Below, one piece after another: positions 46,978 through 58,386 of a DNA stretch of 64,000 nt. Under the pieces are notes generated by a model, which saw only the letters and a program-made list of their open reading frames with translations, ran no database searches and was not told the origin of the DNA. Made by a program: the position numbers and the translations under genes. How positions within the stretch are numbered: position 1 is the first letter of the stretch; every line of letters starts with the position of its first letter. Source of the DNA: Coprinus comatus (lineage: Eukaryota; Basidiomycota; Agaricomycetes; Agaricales; Agaricaceae); the NCBI GenBank assembly GCA_034638255.1, contig JAWPGT010000006.1, positions 186,001-250,000 of the forward strand. The letters run 5' to 3'.

Positions 46978-49737
46978 ATTCAAAAGTGATAATACTGTTC
47001 CAACTGTAAAAGTCTACCCTCAACCTCTTCCCTCTTCTTCTTCTCACACTCCACCAATTCTTTCAACTCATCTCTCTCTTTCACCAATCTATCAATGATT
47101 TCCTTATATTCATTCGTAACACGCGTTAATTCTTGATTGAAAAGGTTGCATAGGTCTTCTGCTGCTGTATGTATAGCAGGTGATTTGTGACCTAGACTTG
47201 GTTTTGGTTTGCCATTATTATTGTTGTTTGGGTTTGAGAGCGCGTTTTGTGGGATATTGGGTGTACTAGGATTAGAAACGATAGGGTATGGATTGGAATT
47301 GGGAATGGGGGTGGGGTTGAAAGTGAATGTGGTATCACTATAACTATGTCCTGTGTGGTTGTACGCGTCGGGATTGTTATGATAATTATTATAAGGGGGT
47401 GGTGAGGTGATGATGGTAGAAGAAGGTTGATTATGAAGAGGGGTAATGCTCCTTGTATCTGGTCTGTGCGTCATCATCACCATTCAAGTAAGAGATCGAA
47501 AGGGATTAATTTGAAATTTTTTTTCCGGTTCCAACCTTTGCGATGATTAATTTCCGTATCTTTTAAGCTTTACCATTCCTTTCCACTTTACTTCCCACTC
47601 CGCAGCTCCCTTTTCAACTTCTGTCTCTTCGCTCTCGTAATCATCAACCTGCCTTCTACCATCCTCCTGATCTGAAGTCCGTTGTCCTTGTTCGTACCTT
47701 CTCCTTTGCTTTTCTTCTACCATGGCCTCTATCATCTCATTCACTCCATTCTCCAACGCTACCGACTGTTTCCATGCCGCAGGGCTAAATCCTGTAAATA
47801 GAGGCAATCTAAGATCTGGTATTGGAGCTATTTGATGCTCCGGAAGAACATGACCGTTCAAATATAGTTCCGATATCTGGATCGCCTCTCGGATAATAGG
47901 ATCATCATCCAATGTTGGTGTTGGTATACGTGAATATTTGTTTGATGAAGGAATTATGTAGGCTGGATCGGGTGAAGATGGTGGTTGAATGATTGGTAGA
48001 ATTGGATAAAGGTTGTGCCATAGTTCGTTGTGTTTTGGACCATTGATAGGCCGTATGGTGTTTTGACTGTCACCACTTGAGCTTGTGGAGGTATTTGATG
48101 TAGATGTAGGTATAGATGTAGATATAGATGAGATGAGGATGGAGGAGTTGGAGTTGGTATGTCTTTACTATAATAATTGTCGAATAAATGCAACACTCAT
48201 ATGTTTTTATAGATTTACATGGTAGAAGACGTACCTAGAGTTTGGGGAGTGGGTGTATGCCCCTGTAGTACGTTTCCAGTCAATTGTGGGTAATGAAATA
48301 GATACTGGCATCTGGTGGTGTGGATGTAGGTATGAACTCGGGTATGACACAGAGTGACGTTGTTGTTGATGGTGGTTATAGGGCTGAGTGTGGTGATGAA
48401 GATTGTGATTTGAAGTTGTTGGTGATAGGTGTGGAGGTGGTAGATGCTGTGGTTCTGGTATATGACGAGGGGTGGTAAAGGTGGGGGAGGATGAGTGTTG
48501 GAATAATGATGTGTCGGAAGAAGTAATGGTGGAGGAGGATCCATTTGTATACCAGCCAAGGTACGATTCGTATTCGTATTTATATTCCATTGTTGAGATC
48601 GGTTCCCGTCTTGTTCGACTGCATTTGGATTGTCCGCATATACTGACTTTTGATGGTATTCTTGAGGAGGACCGTAATACCCCAAATTCGACCACAGATT
48701 CTGATTATGTCGCCCGTCTTGAATTTGATTTTGTGAATAATAGTGACTCGGAGAAGGTGGTAGTGGAACACCTGGACCAATCTTTCCAACTTGTTGATGG
48801 TATAGAGCTATTTCAGGACCAATTTCATCAACATCGTCAAATTGCCATAATATTGGTCCTTCCTCTGGTTCTTGTTCCACTCTAATGCTCCCTTGGTCTG
48901 GTTTGGCTTTGGGTCTCGGTGCTATTGTTCTTGAACTTGAACTTGAACTTGATGGAGGAGGTCGTTCAATTTCTTCTCCTTCAACTCTATGATTCGTCTT
49001 CGTCTCCTCATGTGTCTTCTTTCGTCTGTCGATATACATATGCGCATTCGAAGGAGTTATCACTTTGAATTGACGTTGAAATTTTTCAAAATTAGAATTA
49101 TGACGAGGTTGTGGATGTGGATGTGGATGTGGTTGTGGTTGTGGTTGCGGTTGCGGTTGCGGTTGCGGTTGCAGTTGGAATTGGAATTGGAATTGCGATT
49201 GTTGTTGAGTTGTTGTTGTTGTTGATGTTCAACATATTCATATCGTGAGTCAGATTCTGACTCTAATTCTCGTTCTGGTCCTTGTTCTGGTCGAATACTC
49301 CATATTCGAACTTGTTTCTTCCATGGCATCTGTGGTTTGGGATTTGAATTTGGATTCCGTCTCGATTTCGATTTCGTAGTCGAACTAGAATCAATACTTT
49401 GTCTTAATGAAGTACTACTAGTATTCTTTTGATTGTTCGTGTTCGTAGTAGTACTTGCAAACGAATAATACTGAGTTTCGTTTCGTTCAAATGGTAATGG
49501 TAATTCTTCACTCGCATTCGTATTCGTATTTAGAGACGGATTTGGACTTTGAATTTCAATCGGAATAGGACCATGACTATATCTTTCATCATCATATTCT
49601 ATCTTGGTCTTTATTGGTATCATTGAAGTTGATTCCAAGTCAGAATGAGAACGGGAATGTGACGAAATCCCTGGTCCTGAATAATTGTGATCCATTGGTG
49701 ACTTGAAAGCAACGTTTTGAATAAAAACAATTGCCAA
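46978..49737 (-). CDS. Low-complexity Asn/Ser/Pro-rich protein with coiled coil, model unresolved
   Basis: Long minus-strand frames follow one another here. 49,060-49,737 starts MAIVF or MDHNYSGPG (49,695) and holds an NRNRNR/NHNHNH/HIHIHI tract. 48,215-49,063 contains PILWQFDDVDEIGPE. 48,207-48,695 ends WKRTTGAYTHSPNS. 47,547-48,190 carries ELWHNLYPILPIIQPPSS and RIPTPTLDDDPIIREA, then a charged end. 46,980-47,483 ends in a coiled coil (EYKEIIDRLVKERDEL). The paralogue at 51.3-52.2 kb shares the RIPTPTL.DDPII and LWHN blocks, so that part is truly coding. Exon junctions and whether the 46,980-47,483 frame belongs to the same gene are not resolved. Function is unknown. Confidence 0.55.
49090..49215 (+). 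repeat. Hexanucleotide/trinucleotide coding repeat
   Basis: Tandem GGTTGC, GGATGT and GGAATT units on the plus strand encode NRNR, HIHI and NSNS repeats on the minus strand, followed by a poly-Gln/Asn run. Confidence 0.8.
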
Positions 49738-49857
49738 GTGTGGGTTCCTAAGCTAACAAAAAAAAAAAAAGAATCAAGAATCAAATTGGGAATACTCGAG
49801 ACTCTGTGGCGTAGAAATTACATCTTCAACAATTTTTTTTTTTTTTGATTTCAGGTC

Positions 49858-49903
<46 letters not shown>

Positions 49904-51310
49904 TAATCACTACCACAGTGCGTATGTGTGATGTAGAGAGAACGGAAATGAGAGCTTTAGAAGAAAAATGACAAAAATAGAAGAAAACGTTTCTTGATGT
50001 AGTATGTGTAGTATGCGGGTGGAAATGGATTCACAGAAGCAGTGGAAAGGAAGGCAAAAAAAAAAAGTCCCAACCACATTCTCAATTCGTTTCCTTTTAA
50101 GTAATAAAAATGTAATCGAGGGCGTCTATTAATTATTGTTATAAATTTTTTCTATTATAACGAAGTGTGTGGCATTATGTACCTTACTCGGGAAGTTTTT
50201 TTACTCTTATTGTATTGGTGTGACGTGATTAAATTTTTTTGAATGATGTTGGACAATTTGGGGTTGACCCATGGAGAACTTCTTACGCTAGGGCTGACCT
50301 TGACTTGAACGTTGAACTGGGGTGGTGGTTAAAAGGTTCACTGGTTTCGAATTGATGTACGATTGCTGTATTATACTGGTATATATTCGTATTTTTCTCT
50401 TCTGTTGCTTTCTTATTGGATATCGATCGCTAGGTGAACCGTGTACGACATAGTATCCAATATCATAATAAAAGTAATATAACACGAGGTCTTCGGCAAG
50501 TTCACATTGAAAGAAGTTTACTAATATGGATAATTAAATTTACCTATAAGTACCTATATTGAACATGTCCGAATGTAGGCTGTTGGCTGACAGGATTACT
50601 AGATTTCTATTCTATAGGTTACCGTAAAATATACAATAAATCCGTGAAGAATGTTAGGGTTTGAATTCAGATTATGATGGTATCTCCGACTCCAAGGTAT
50701 ACAGTCATATACAGTTAAGCAAAAGTCGTTGGATTAATATCTCTAGTGAGGTTACCTTTTTCCTCGCAACTTGGTATAAGTATAATCAAAAATCGACGCA
50801 AGTGACTGTAAACCAGTTTCTATCATATCACGAAAAACACAAAGAAGAAGAAAAGGAAAGGGAAAGGAAAACCAATGTAGAATTAAAAGGCATCACACAT
50901 TATGGTTTATGCAAACAAAACCCCAACAACAACTTGAAGTTCTAGAATGGAAATCGGTGATTCCAGCAGAAAACCAACTATTCGTGAGTGTGGTTCTCCT
51001 AATGCACTAGATCATTTGACAGTAATGAACCTGTCATTCAAAAAGCTAAACCTCGGAGAGTCGAAATTGAATACAATTTGACTTACACAATGCACATGCC
51101 AGTTATAATTATAATAAGCATGTGCGGTACAACTTGTGCAAAAAGAAGATTTGGACTTTTGAAATGAAAGTGGGAGTATGTAACGTAAGTATGCGGACAA
51201 GTTGAAACGTTAACACAGTGTTAGGCCCAGTGTCAGTCTATTGTGATCTCGGTCTCCCATTTCACATATTATAGCCTTCTCCAGTGATACAATACACTAC
51301 ATTTCCATCG
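49738..51310. other. Spacer with an AG microsatellite
   Basis: It holds A/T homopolymers (49,757-49,769 and 49,838-49,847), an (AG)n tract at about 49,864-49,897 and AT-rich DNA. ORFs at 50,661-50,945 (plus) and 51,012-51,200 (minus) have no recognisable motif. I see no supported gene. Confidence 0.45.
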
Positions 51311-51324
51311 CTACTCAGGCAGTC

Positions 51325-52182
51325 TCATATATTCCTTGCATGACTGCTACCAACTCATCCGCACCTTTTTCCAATGCTTCCGATTCTTCCACGCCTTTGC
51401 ACTAAACCCTACAAACACCGGATTCAATCTAACGTCGACATCTACTCCCATTTTTTGAATTACAGAACCATGTTCGCGTTCACTCAAGTACCTATCCGAA
51501 ATCTGTATTGCCTCTAGAATAATGGGATCATCCTCCAGCGTTGGAGTAGGGATACGTGGAAACCGTTGCGTTAGATATGCTAGGTCAGGTGAAGAAGGTG
51601 GTTGAACGATTGGTAGGACTGGTGCTATGTTGTGCCACAGTAATCTATGTTGCTGTTCATCATTGAGAGTTGTACTTGTATGTGTATTCCCAGATGAGGT
51701 GAGTAAGAGTGGCGGTTGATCTTGACTAATGAATATGAATGTTAACGAAGATGAGTCATGAGTATAGGCTATCAAGGAGGAATTTGGACTGTACTTGGAG
51801 CTCGAGGGGTGGATGTATGCTCCTCTTTCCTTTTCTACTCCTGTTCTATTTGGTCTTGGATGTGTCGAGATAGGTGAAAAAGACCTTGGGACTCTACGTG
51901 TAAACGTCTCCGTTACGGATGCTGGAGGGCGTCGGGGTAAAGGGATGGCGTAACACAACCGATCGCTGTTATGAAACTTGGAGATATACGCGGTATTGGT
52001 CCTATTGGTTCTTGATGTAAGGACGTAGGAACAATTTTTGAACCCGTGGGGGGCTGAGGTAAGGAAGAATTGTGATTATATGCTGCGGAAATCTGCATTT
52101 GGGCTGGGGATGTGTCCATGTCTTGTTGGTTGATCTGGGCACATGTAACTGTTTCCTGCTGTTTTGTATGGGGAGGATTCAT
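51325..52182 (-). pseudogene. Decayed paralogue of the 47-49.7 kb gene
   Basis: The block ERGAYIHPSSSKYSPNSS, then RLLWHNIAPVLPIVQPPSS and RIPTPTLEDDPIILEAIQIS matches the neighbouring gene closely. After FSAKAWK a base is missing: the expected ESEALEKGADELVAVM runs in another frame. A second frame change separates an upstream Gln/Pro-rich block (SLHQEPIGPIPRISPS) from this one. At least one lesion destroys the homologous C-terminus. Function is unknown. Confidence 0.65.
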
Positions 52183-52384
52183 GGCATATATCGACTTGCC
52201 CCGTGCCTTGAATGGTTCCTTTTAATATTTGACTAGGCCTGGACAGGGAATTCTGCTGCCAATAGAATACAGACGTTAAGTGGCGTAGAACTATCACGAA
52301 GTTCATTTTACGTCTTTCTGCTTCTCTATTCACCACAACATTATTGATTGCAGCAAATTTGGTTTTCTCTCCAAATTCTGACAT

Positions 52385-52719
52385 CTACCATGACAGTCGA
52401 TCTTGTTCCATATATGCTAATTCTTTGGTGACCTTGCCATGCGAGTGCAAGGCTTGAGAAGTAATAGTGGCATGAGGCCCGGTATCACCCCTGACTATCT
52501 CCCACCAACCGTTTACCGCAGATTCTTAACTCCCAAGTAGCTAATAGCTATTCCTGTTTTCATTACAGACCGTGGAACTGTGTACGACAACATAGGATTT
52601 CAATTTTTTTCTATAGACCCCGGAACGTTGACGTCCGTGAGGATATAGATTATTTTTAAACCCATATCCCCACATAAAGGAAACTCTCGTTGTGAACTTG
52701 CTATAATCCCACACCCGCA
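52385..52719. promoter_or_regulatory. Upstream region of hydrolase copy 3
   Basis: No gene is visible. It is presumably the promoter of the intact hydrolase gene. I see no clear TATA box. Confidence 0.35.
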
Positions 52720-54021
52720 ATGTCTTTCGATGAGTCTGTGGCTCATCTTCCTGATGGTAGCTCGTTAGCATATCTTGACTCACTACCAGTCCCTGGCTCT
52801 CAAACATTTACCACCTTTGTAATCTGGCATGGATTGTGCTTCAATTCTTGTACGCTAGCCAATTTCAGATCTGAGATCTGAACACTAATACTTGGTGTTG
52901 AATTTTGGAATAGATACATTCGAAGATCTGCTTGCTCTTGCTCCTCATTATGACCTCCGTTTAATCATTGTTCAAAGGAAGGATTATCGAGGCTCGTCCC
53001 TCTATACTGAGGAAGAGATGGATCTACTTTCCAATGACCCAAAGGCATTCCTCGAACGGCTTGGGAAGACAACACTCCAATTCATCGAGTATATCATTAT
53101 ACATACAAGCATATCCCCTTTGTCCCAAAACAGTGCCAAAGCAACTGGAGGAATATCAATGTTGGGATGGTCTTTGGGCTGTGTACAAGCTATGAGCGTC
53201 TTCAGCACGTCGCTCATGCGTTCTGAAAGAAAGACATATGAACGTGTTGAGCCTTACCTCCAGAGTCTAATACTTTACGGTGAGTCACAGTTAATCCTAA
53301 AATAGGTTTACTGATAATAGTAGATCCTCCACAAGCCGCGATGGGGATAACACTTCCTTGTTCAATAAAACTATATTTTCCATTCTGGACGGATGACCCT
53401 CTAGAACAACAAATCAAGAATTTCAAGAAGTGGGCTAGTTCTTATTTTGACCACCCAAAACATTGGAATGGGAATGTCAATGAATTAGATGGTCGCAAAT
53501 GTTCAGAAAATACTTCTATTCAAATGTGGAGTAAAGAAAAACTTGAAAGAAGAACAGAAGAGTTCGCCATCAGATCAGATGGAATATTGTGAGTAAAAAA
53601 GAACATACCTAGCTCTTTCGTCTGGAAACGTAATAATATCCGAAAAGACTGAACTGACACTGGGTAAAATATAAATCACAGGCTTTCTGATTCCACAATA
53701 CCTTACATCGGGAGTATGGTTGATGATGTGGTTTTCAATCACAATACAAGTAGCATGGCATTTCCACGTGTAAAGATCGACTATATCTCACTCCATAATT
53801 CTGTCTGGATATGTGTATACACGGCACATACTACCAGGAAGAAATACTATTCAATGAATATAGGGCATAATCGTGCTTTTCGCCCCATGACGTTTAAAGA
53901 AGGAAGTAAACTTAATCATCTTGTGAGTACCTTTGAAATGAAATGAGAGTGGGGTTAATAGTAATCTTATTAGGCACATTGTGATTTTCCTGAAGAGTTT
54001 TTAGCAATGCTTTTGGACTAA
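52720..54021 (+). CDS. Alpha/beta hydrolase, intact copy
   Basis: Five exons (52,720-52,849, 52,914-53,279, 53,324-53,588, 53,682-53,922, 53,974-54,021) keep phase and give 349 aa. It is the only one of the three paralogues with an unbroken frame. The nucleophile elbow is GISMLGWSLGC. An oxyanion-type strand (VIWHGLCFNS) and late acidic and His residues (DVVFNHNTS, AHCDFPEEF) complete a hydrolase-like plan. No signal peptide is visible. I know this type from uncharacterised basidiomycete alpha/beta hydrolases; the substrate is unknown. It lies on the opposite strand, about 30 kb from the two frameshifted copies. Confidence 0.85.
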
Positions 54022-54214
54022 GAGAAAGGTAATTTAGTAACCAATTAGCAACAATCTCCCATATGTTTTTTTCCTGTGACAACAAAACTAATTCAATACA
54101 ATGTACAAGTAATTCACGGATCTTATATAGCCTTTCATCACACGACTGGTTATTTAAAATAGAGAGAATACATATGACATCAATTTGTTAACCCTTTAAT
54201 ATAATAAAAGTGAT

Positions 54215-55522
54215 TTAAGAAAGAACTGGGTTGTTCTCGGCAAAGTATTCGTGAGAATCAGCGTTTATAATAGCACTGTCAGGGTTACTGATAGCCAAGT
54301 TCTTGGCACCAGTTTGACCGTAAACCTTGTCGTCAGTTCCACCGTTGGCAGTGAAGTGAGAAGATTCGTGGATGATGGTTCCAGCCTATAAGAAAGAAGA
54401 AGTTTATTAAACTCTAAGATTATCAGGTTGAATGAAGAGAATGGATTTACCTGGGAATCTGTGCCAGTGGTAGCAACGTTCCAGAAGACACCACAGAGGT
54501 AGATGTGGCCGAAGCTGTGTTGTTATATTCTTGTCAGTACAAATCATACATCATACGAAAGATGGAGAAAATAACGTACTCGCTGGGGTAAACGTAAGCA
54601 TAGACACCAGAATCAGTGCAAGTGCAGTCCCAGCTGAAGCTGGAGAAGGTGTTGGAGTCGATCTTGGTGAAGTGAGAGAGGACGGTGTCGTGTCTCGCTG
54701 TGGTATAAGTACCGAACCAGGTTGAGTATCTGCTGGATGTGGATGTGTGCGAGCTCAAATATGACTTGGCATTGGCAGCATAGGTCTCAGCAGCAGCAGC
54801 AGCAGTGACCAAAGTGTTTTGCCTGGTAGTGCTGCAGCCGGTGTAAGTTGCACGCTTGGTGAGGGGAGCCTTGGAGCGAGCGACGGAAAGTTTTCCGGAG
54901 ATGCGGGAGCTGTGTGAGGCACTGTTGGCGTGGATCTCGGTGATCTTGTTGGCGGAATCAACAGCATAGAAGACCTTGTTGGCCTCGAAGGAGTAGGCAC
55001 CTGCACCGGGCTTGGTGAAGTTGTAGGTAGTTGACACTGAAAATTGTCGAATCAACTTCCAGAAAAAATGGGACGTGAGTCGGAATATATATACTACTTA
55101 CAGTCATGCTCGACGTCAATGGATTGCCCAGGAGCAAGGACAGTGTAGGCCTTTGCCTCGGCAGCGGCGGCAGGCACATACTTGACCTTGATACCCTCGA
55201 AGGAAGGGCTTGCACCAGTAGAATCAGAGATCTTGAAGGTGTTGGCGGGTAATGTGGAGAGAGGGCTCAAGGGGTCGTTGAGCAATTGGAGGATCTCATC
55301 ACCAGTGTTGGTGATGGTTGTAGTAACCTTGAGGTTCTCAACGCTGTTGACGGACTCGGCACCTATTTAATATCGTGCACAGGTTAGTCTCCATGCACCG
55401 ATTCCTAGATTATGAATCGTAGGCTTACCAGAAACCTTGACAGAAAGGCTCTTGGCAGCGTTTACTGTTGCTGCAGAGGCGGCGAGGGCAAGGAGAGCTG
55501 TGCGAAGCGATGAAGAGAACAT
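54215..55522 (-). pseudogene. M35 peptidyl-Lys metalloendopeptidase with a frameshift in HEXXH
   Basis: Five exons (55,429-55,522, 55,102-55,362, 54,580-55,036, 54,451-54,514, 54,215-54,387) encode a secreted zinc protease of the deuterolysin family, close to mushroom Lys-N enzymes. There is a signal peptide (MFSSSLRTALLALAAS), a propeptide ending LTKR, then mature TYTGCSTTRQ, WFGTYTTARHDTVLSHF, DCTCTDSGVYAYVYP and IYLCGVFWN. The active-site stretch should read [18 protein letters not shown]. An extra CT (GA on the plus strand, within 54,355-54,364) follows HESS, so the second zinc His and everything after fall out of frame. Without those two bases the protein would have the usual 348 residues. 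Very recent inactivation or a sequencing error are both possible. Confidence 0.85.
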
Positions 55523-56380
55523 TTCTGGTATGATTTTCCAGCTTACCTTCAAGCAACAATTTATACGTTCAATGCCCGAATGGCCTGATAGTTATCTAAA
55601 GATAGAGCATATGGTTTATGCGTACACATGCTCAAAAATTCCACCTCGATATTAGGATGTTCGTGTGGTCACCCCTCTTCCACACTAGATATCGTCAACT
55701 CGTTTAATGGTTGTTACTCCAATGAGGAGCGTGGTGCTATAAATAGACGGACATGGCTATGATAGGGTGCATATGACAAAGAATACCGTGCATGGTCGCG
55801 ATGAAGTTCTTCTTGAAACCGGGGTTGAGATGTGCCCATACGCTGCTATCATTCAGAGGGGTTCCACCGGTGTATCTATTTTTAGCAGCCGAATTGATAA
55901 TGGGCACCTGACACACATAATCACATACATATATTCATCCGACATCCATCACAAGACACTTAGAAGACGTCATGAACCTCGAGAGAAGAGGTTTAAGGTC
56001 ATAAGTTGATGAAATGCAGTGAGATATATACATGGACTCAGAGGGACCACATCGCTGGTAGCTTAACAGATGGTGGGCTGATCATTTTATGACATTTTAT
56101 CATTGATAATCGATAGAGTCGGGTTCACTGAGAGCCCATACGTACATAAGATCGGCTCTTCATTGTTTGTTAATTATGACAAGCGAACCCCTGAGCTTCC
56201 CGGAGTCAACGGTTAGTGGTGTCCGTATCTAGTGTTTTGCAATACTTAATCACCCATGATGGATGGCGTGTGGGGTCAGACTTCTAGTCTTAAACAGTCT
56301 ACTTCTGTGACGCATGATACAGCTGCAGATCATGAATATCCAATCAATAACCCTTTTGTTATCGTTTGCATAACGCAAGA
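55523..56380. other. Promoter side of the protease and spacer
   Basis: No gene is visible. A CTATAAATAG box at 55,738-55,747 could serve the protease promoter but lies about 215 bases upstream of its start. Confidence 0.4.
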
Positions 56381-56381
56381 T

Positions 56382-56905
56382 ATGGAAGGTCTCCCGAATG
56401 AAGTACGATTGCACGTCTTCACTATCAATAACCTCCCGCCACGGCACCCCAGTTCATGCCACGAATAGAGCCCACATACAGCTTCCCTATCCCATCACAT
56501 CTTTGGAAAGACTCAATATCACAGGTTTGCCATCGTTGACACTCTCTTCCATCTCCGTACCAGAAATATGGATCCATATGATTGATCTTGAATACATACA
56601 ATCTGATTGTCCACGATTACTCCTCGGAGCCGCTCGGAGTAATGGTTTGAACATACCCTTACAATCTATCTACAATATACGTCTAATATCGTATTTTTTT
56701 TGCGACTGAGAGAGTATAGGCTCTACTCTCCTACCACTATATTAAGACCTCATATTCTTTTTGTCTCTCATTTCCGAAGCACATGCCGTAATTGGTGGCA
56801 GTCTCATGTGAGCCATTTCCCACAATTAATATCTATATTTGTCGAATTCCCTTCGCCCCTTCGATGCAATCACCAGAGCAATCAGACACAAGCACTGTTT
56901 ATATG
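56382..56905 (+). pseudogene. F-box gene relic
   Basis: It opens MEGLPNEVRLHVFTINN, matching the MDGIHKLPNELLLRVFALNA start of the 13,067 gene. A stop follows at about 56,466. A later block (SVPEIWIHMIDLE then CPRLLLGAARSNGLNIPL) corresponds to the APELWSHM and WLNLLLERSQPLPI segment, with the region between deleted or shifted. No long frame follows. It is a truncated pseudogene of the F-box family. Confidence 0.7.
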
Positions 56906-58386
56906 AGGATTTTTGGCGGCTATCCACCTATCCCAGTCCCGTTCGAAATCTAAACCATAGCCCCCTGAGGAACAGCGACGCTATAGAGTGCCTCCTTTCT
57001 TGTGCGGATGACTTATAATACTTTTCCAGTCAGCCTCGGAATCTTGCTATGTGAAAGCATGAAATACGAGTCCTGTCAGATGATCTTCGCTTTTCAATAG
57101 ATTAACATTGAAGAGATAAGAAGTTGGTTGTGTTGGAATTGGGTGCGAGACGACTGCTTCCGTCAGTCGAACTTCAAGACCGGTTTTGTTGTTGTGAAAA
57201 TAGAATGTTTTAGAGTTTTCGGAATGAAATAGAGAGAAAATTTGAGAAGTTTGCAACGAAAATAAAAGTTGAGTGGGGGTCAGATTCACTGGCTATCTAC
57301 TACATCCTCCGTAGTATTTATACTAGATTGTTTAATACAAACGACGCCTTTGAAGCCCGAAATTACAGTAAGGAATGAAATTTACAAATGACCGAGACTC
57401 ATGACCAGGATTAAGATTTTAAAGCATATGGGAATTGAATGGAATAGAAAATGTTTGAAGCTAGAAAAGAGCAGTTGAATGCTCAGGAACAAATGTGGTG
57501 TTGAACCACGAAGAGGCCGAACCTCGAAAGGAGAAGGAAAGAAATTAAAATTTAATATATATTGACATACTGGTGGACGGGCCTCGAAATCCTTGAATAT
57601 TTACAGTAAAATAGTTCCGGTTTGAGGCTGTGATTCGTGTGCGGCAATTGAGTTAGAAGTCGGCTTCGGTCTTGCAAGGAGCCCGTTAAGAATGGTGGCG
57701 AGTATTGTGGAGGTAGATTCCCACGGTCGGATGCTGTCCGAATTGGGAACATCTGGTTGAGACAGCGTCAAGACACTGACACGTCTTCACAACATCATGT
57801 TGGTTACTTGCGACAACAATTAAGCTTTTCGGAGTGTCGGCTTGCGGCTTCAAACGCTTAGGACACCCCACAAGGAGCCGACTCCAACTGGGTTGGGATG
57901 TTAACGTTATCAAGTTGGAGCCTGAGATTTCAATTCGGATAGATATTCTCTTATAGCATTCTGACGTTTTTGCAGAAAGATCCCGGACGTAGTGAAATCC
58001 ATCGAATCGACGTTATGTCTCGAAAATGAATCCAGGATCAAGTTTTTTTATCTCATGTGGGGACAGCCTCATGGCTGTGTGGGAAACGGGTAGTGGTATT
58101 TAATACAACACCAGTGTAAATTTTCTCTTTAGTTTGATACCACCATGTTCACCGGTAAAGCTCCGCCATTCTTCATGAATGGTGTACTCTTGAGTTGTGA
58201 CACACCGGGCCCTTAGCGAGAAAAACCATCACTAAGAGTTGCCCTTGACATTGGACATTTTGAGAAACCATCCACAAGGAGCGAAATCAAAAAACGGTTG
58301 AAGGAACTAGAAGTGGAAATGTGGTATTTGGGTTATGATCTTGCAAGTACACGATATACTCATTTCTTCGACTTTGTTGACAAGTT
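56906..58386. other. Spacer containing the second copy of the dispersed repeat
   Basis: Apart from the repeat at 57,050-57,760 I see no gene. A plus-strand frame at 58,298 overlaps the epoxide hydrolase on the opposite strand and is a shadow. Confidence 0.4.
57050..57760 (-). repeat. Dispersed repeat, copy B
   Basis: It is the direct-orientation partner of 32,200-32,980. Shared parts are the TATA-containing core (57,297-57,327) and GAGCAGTTGAATGCTCAGGAAC (about 57,467-57,490). A minus-strand frame (57,047-57,289) lies downstream of the TATA core but has no counterpart in copy A. Confidence 0.5.

Noticed and set aside
49864..49897. Long AG tract as a functional element
   Set aside because: It is an ordinary dinucleotide microsatellite next to A/T homopolymers.
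50661..50945. 94-codon plus-strand ORF
   Set aside because: Lys/Glu-rich tail from a simple repeat, no recognisable domain and no conserved copy in the window.
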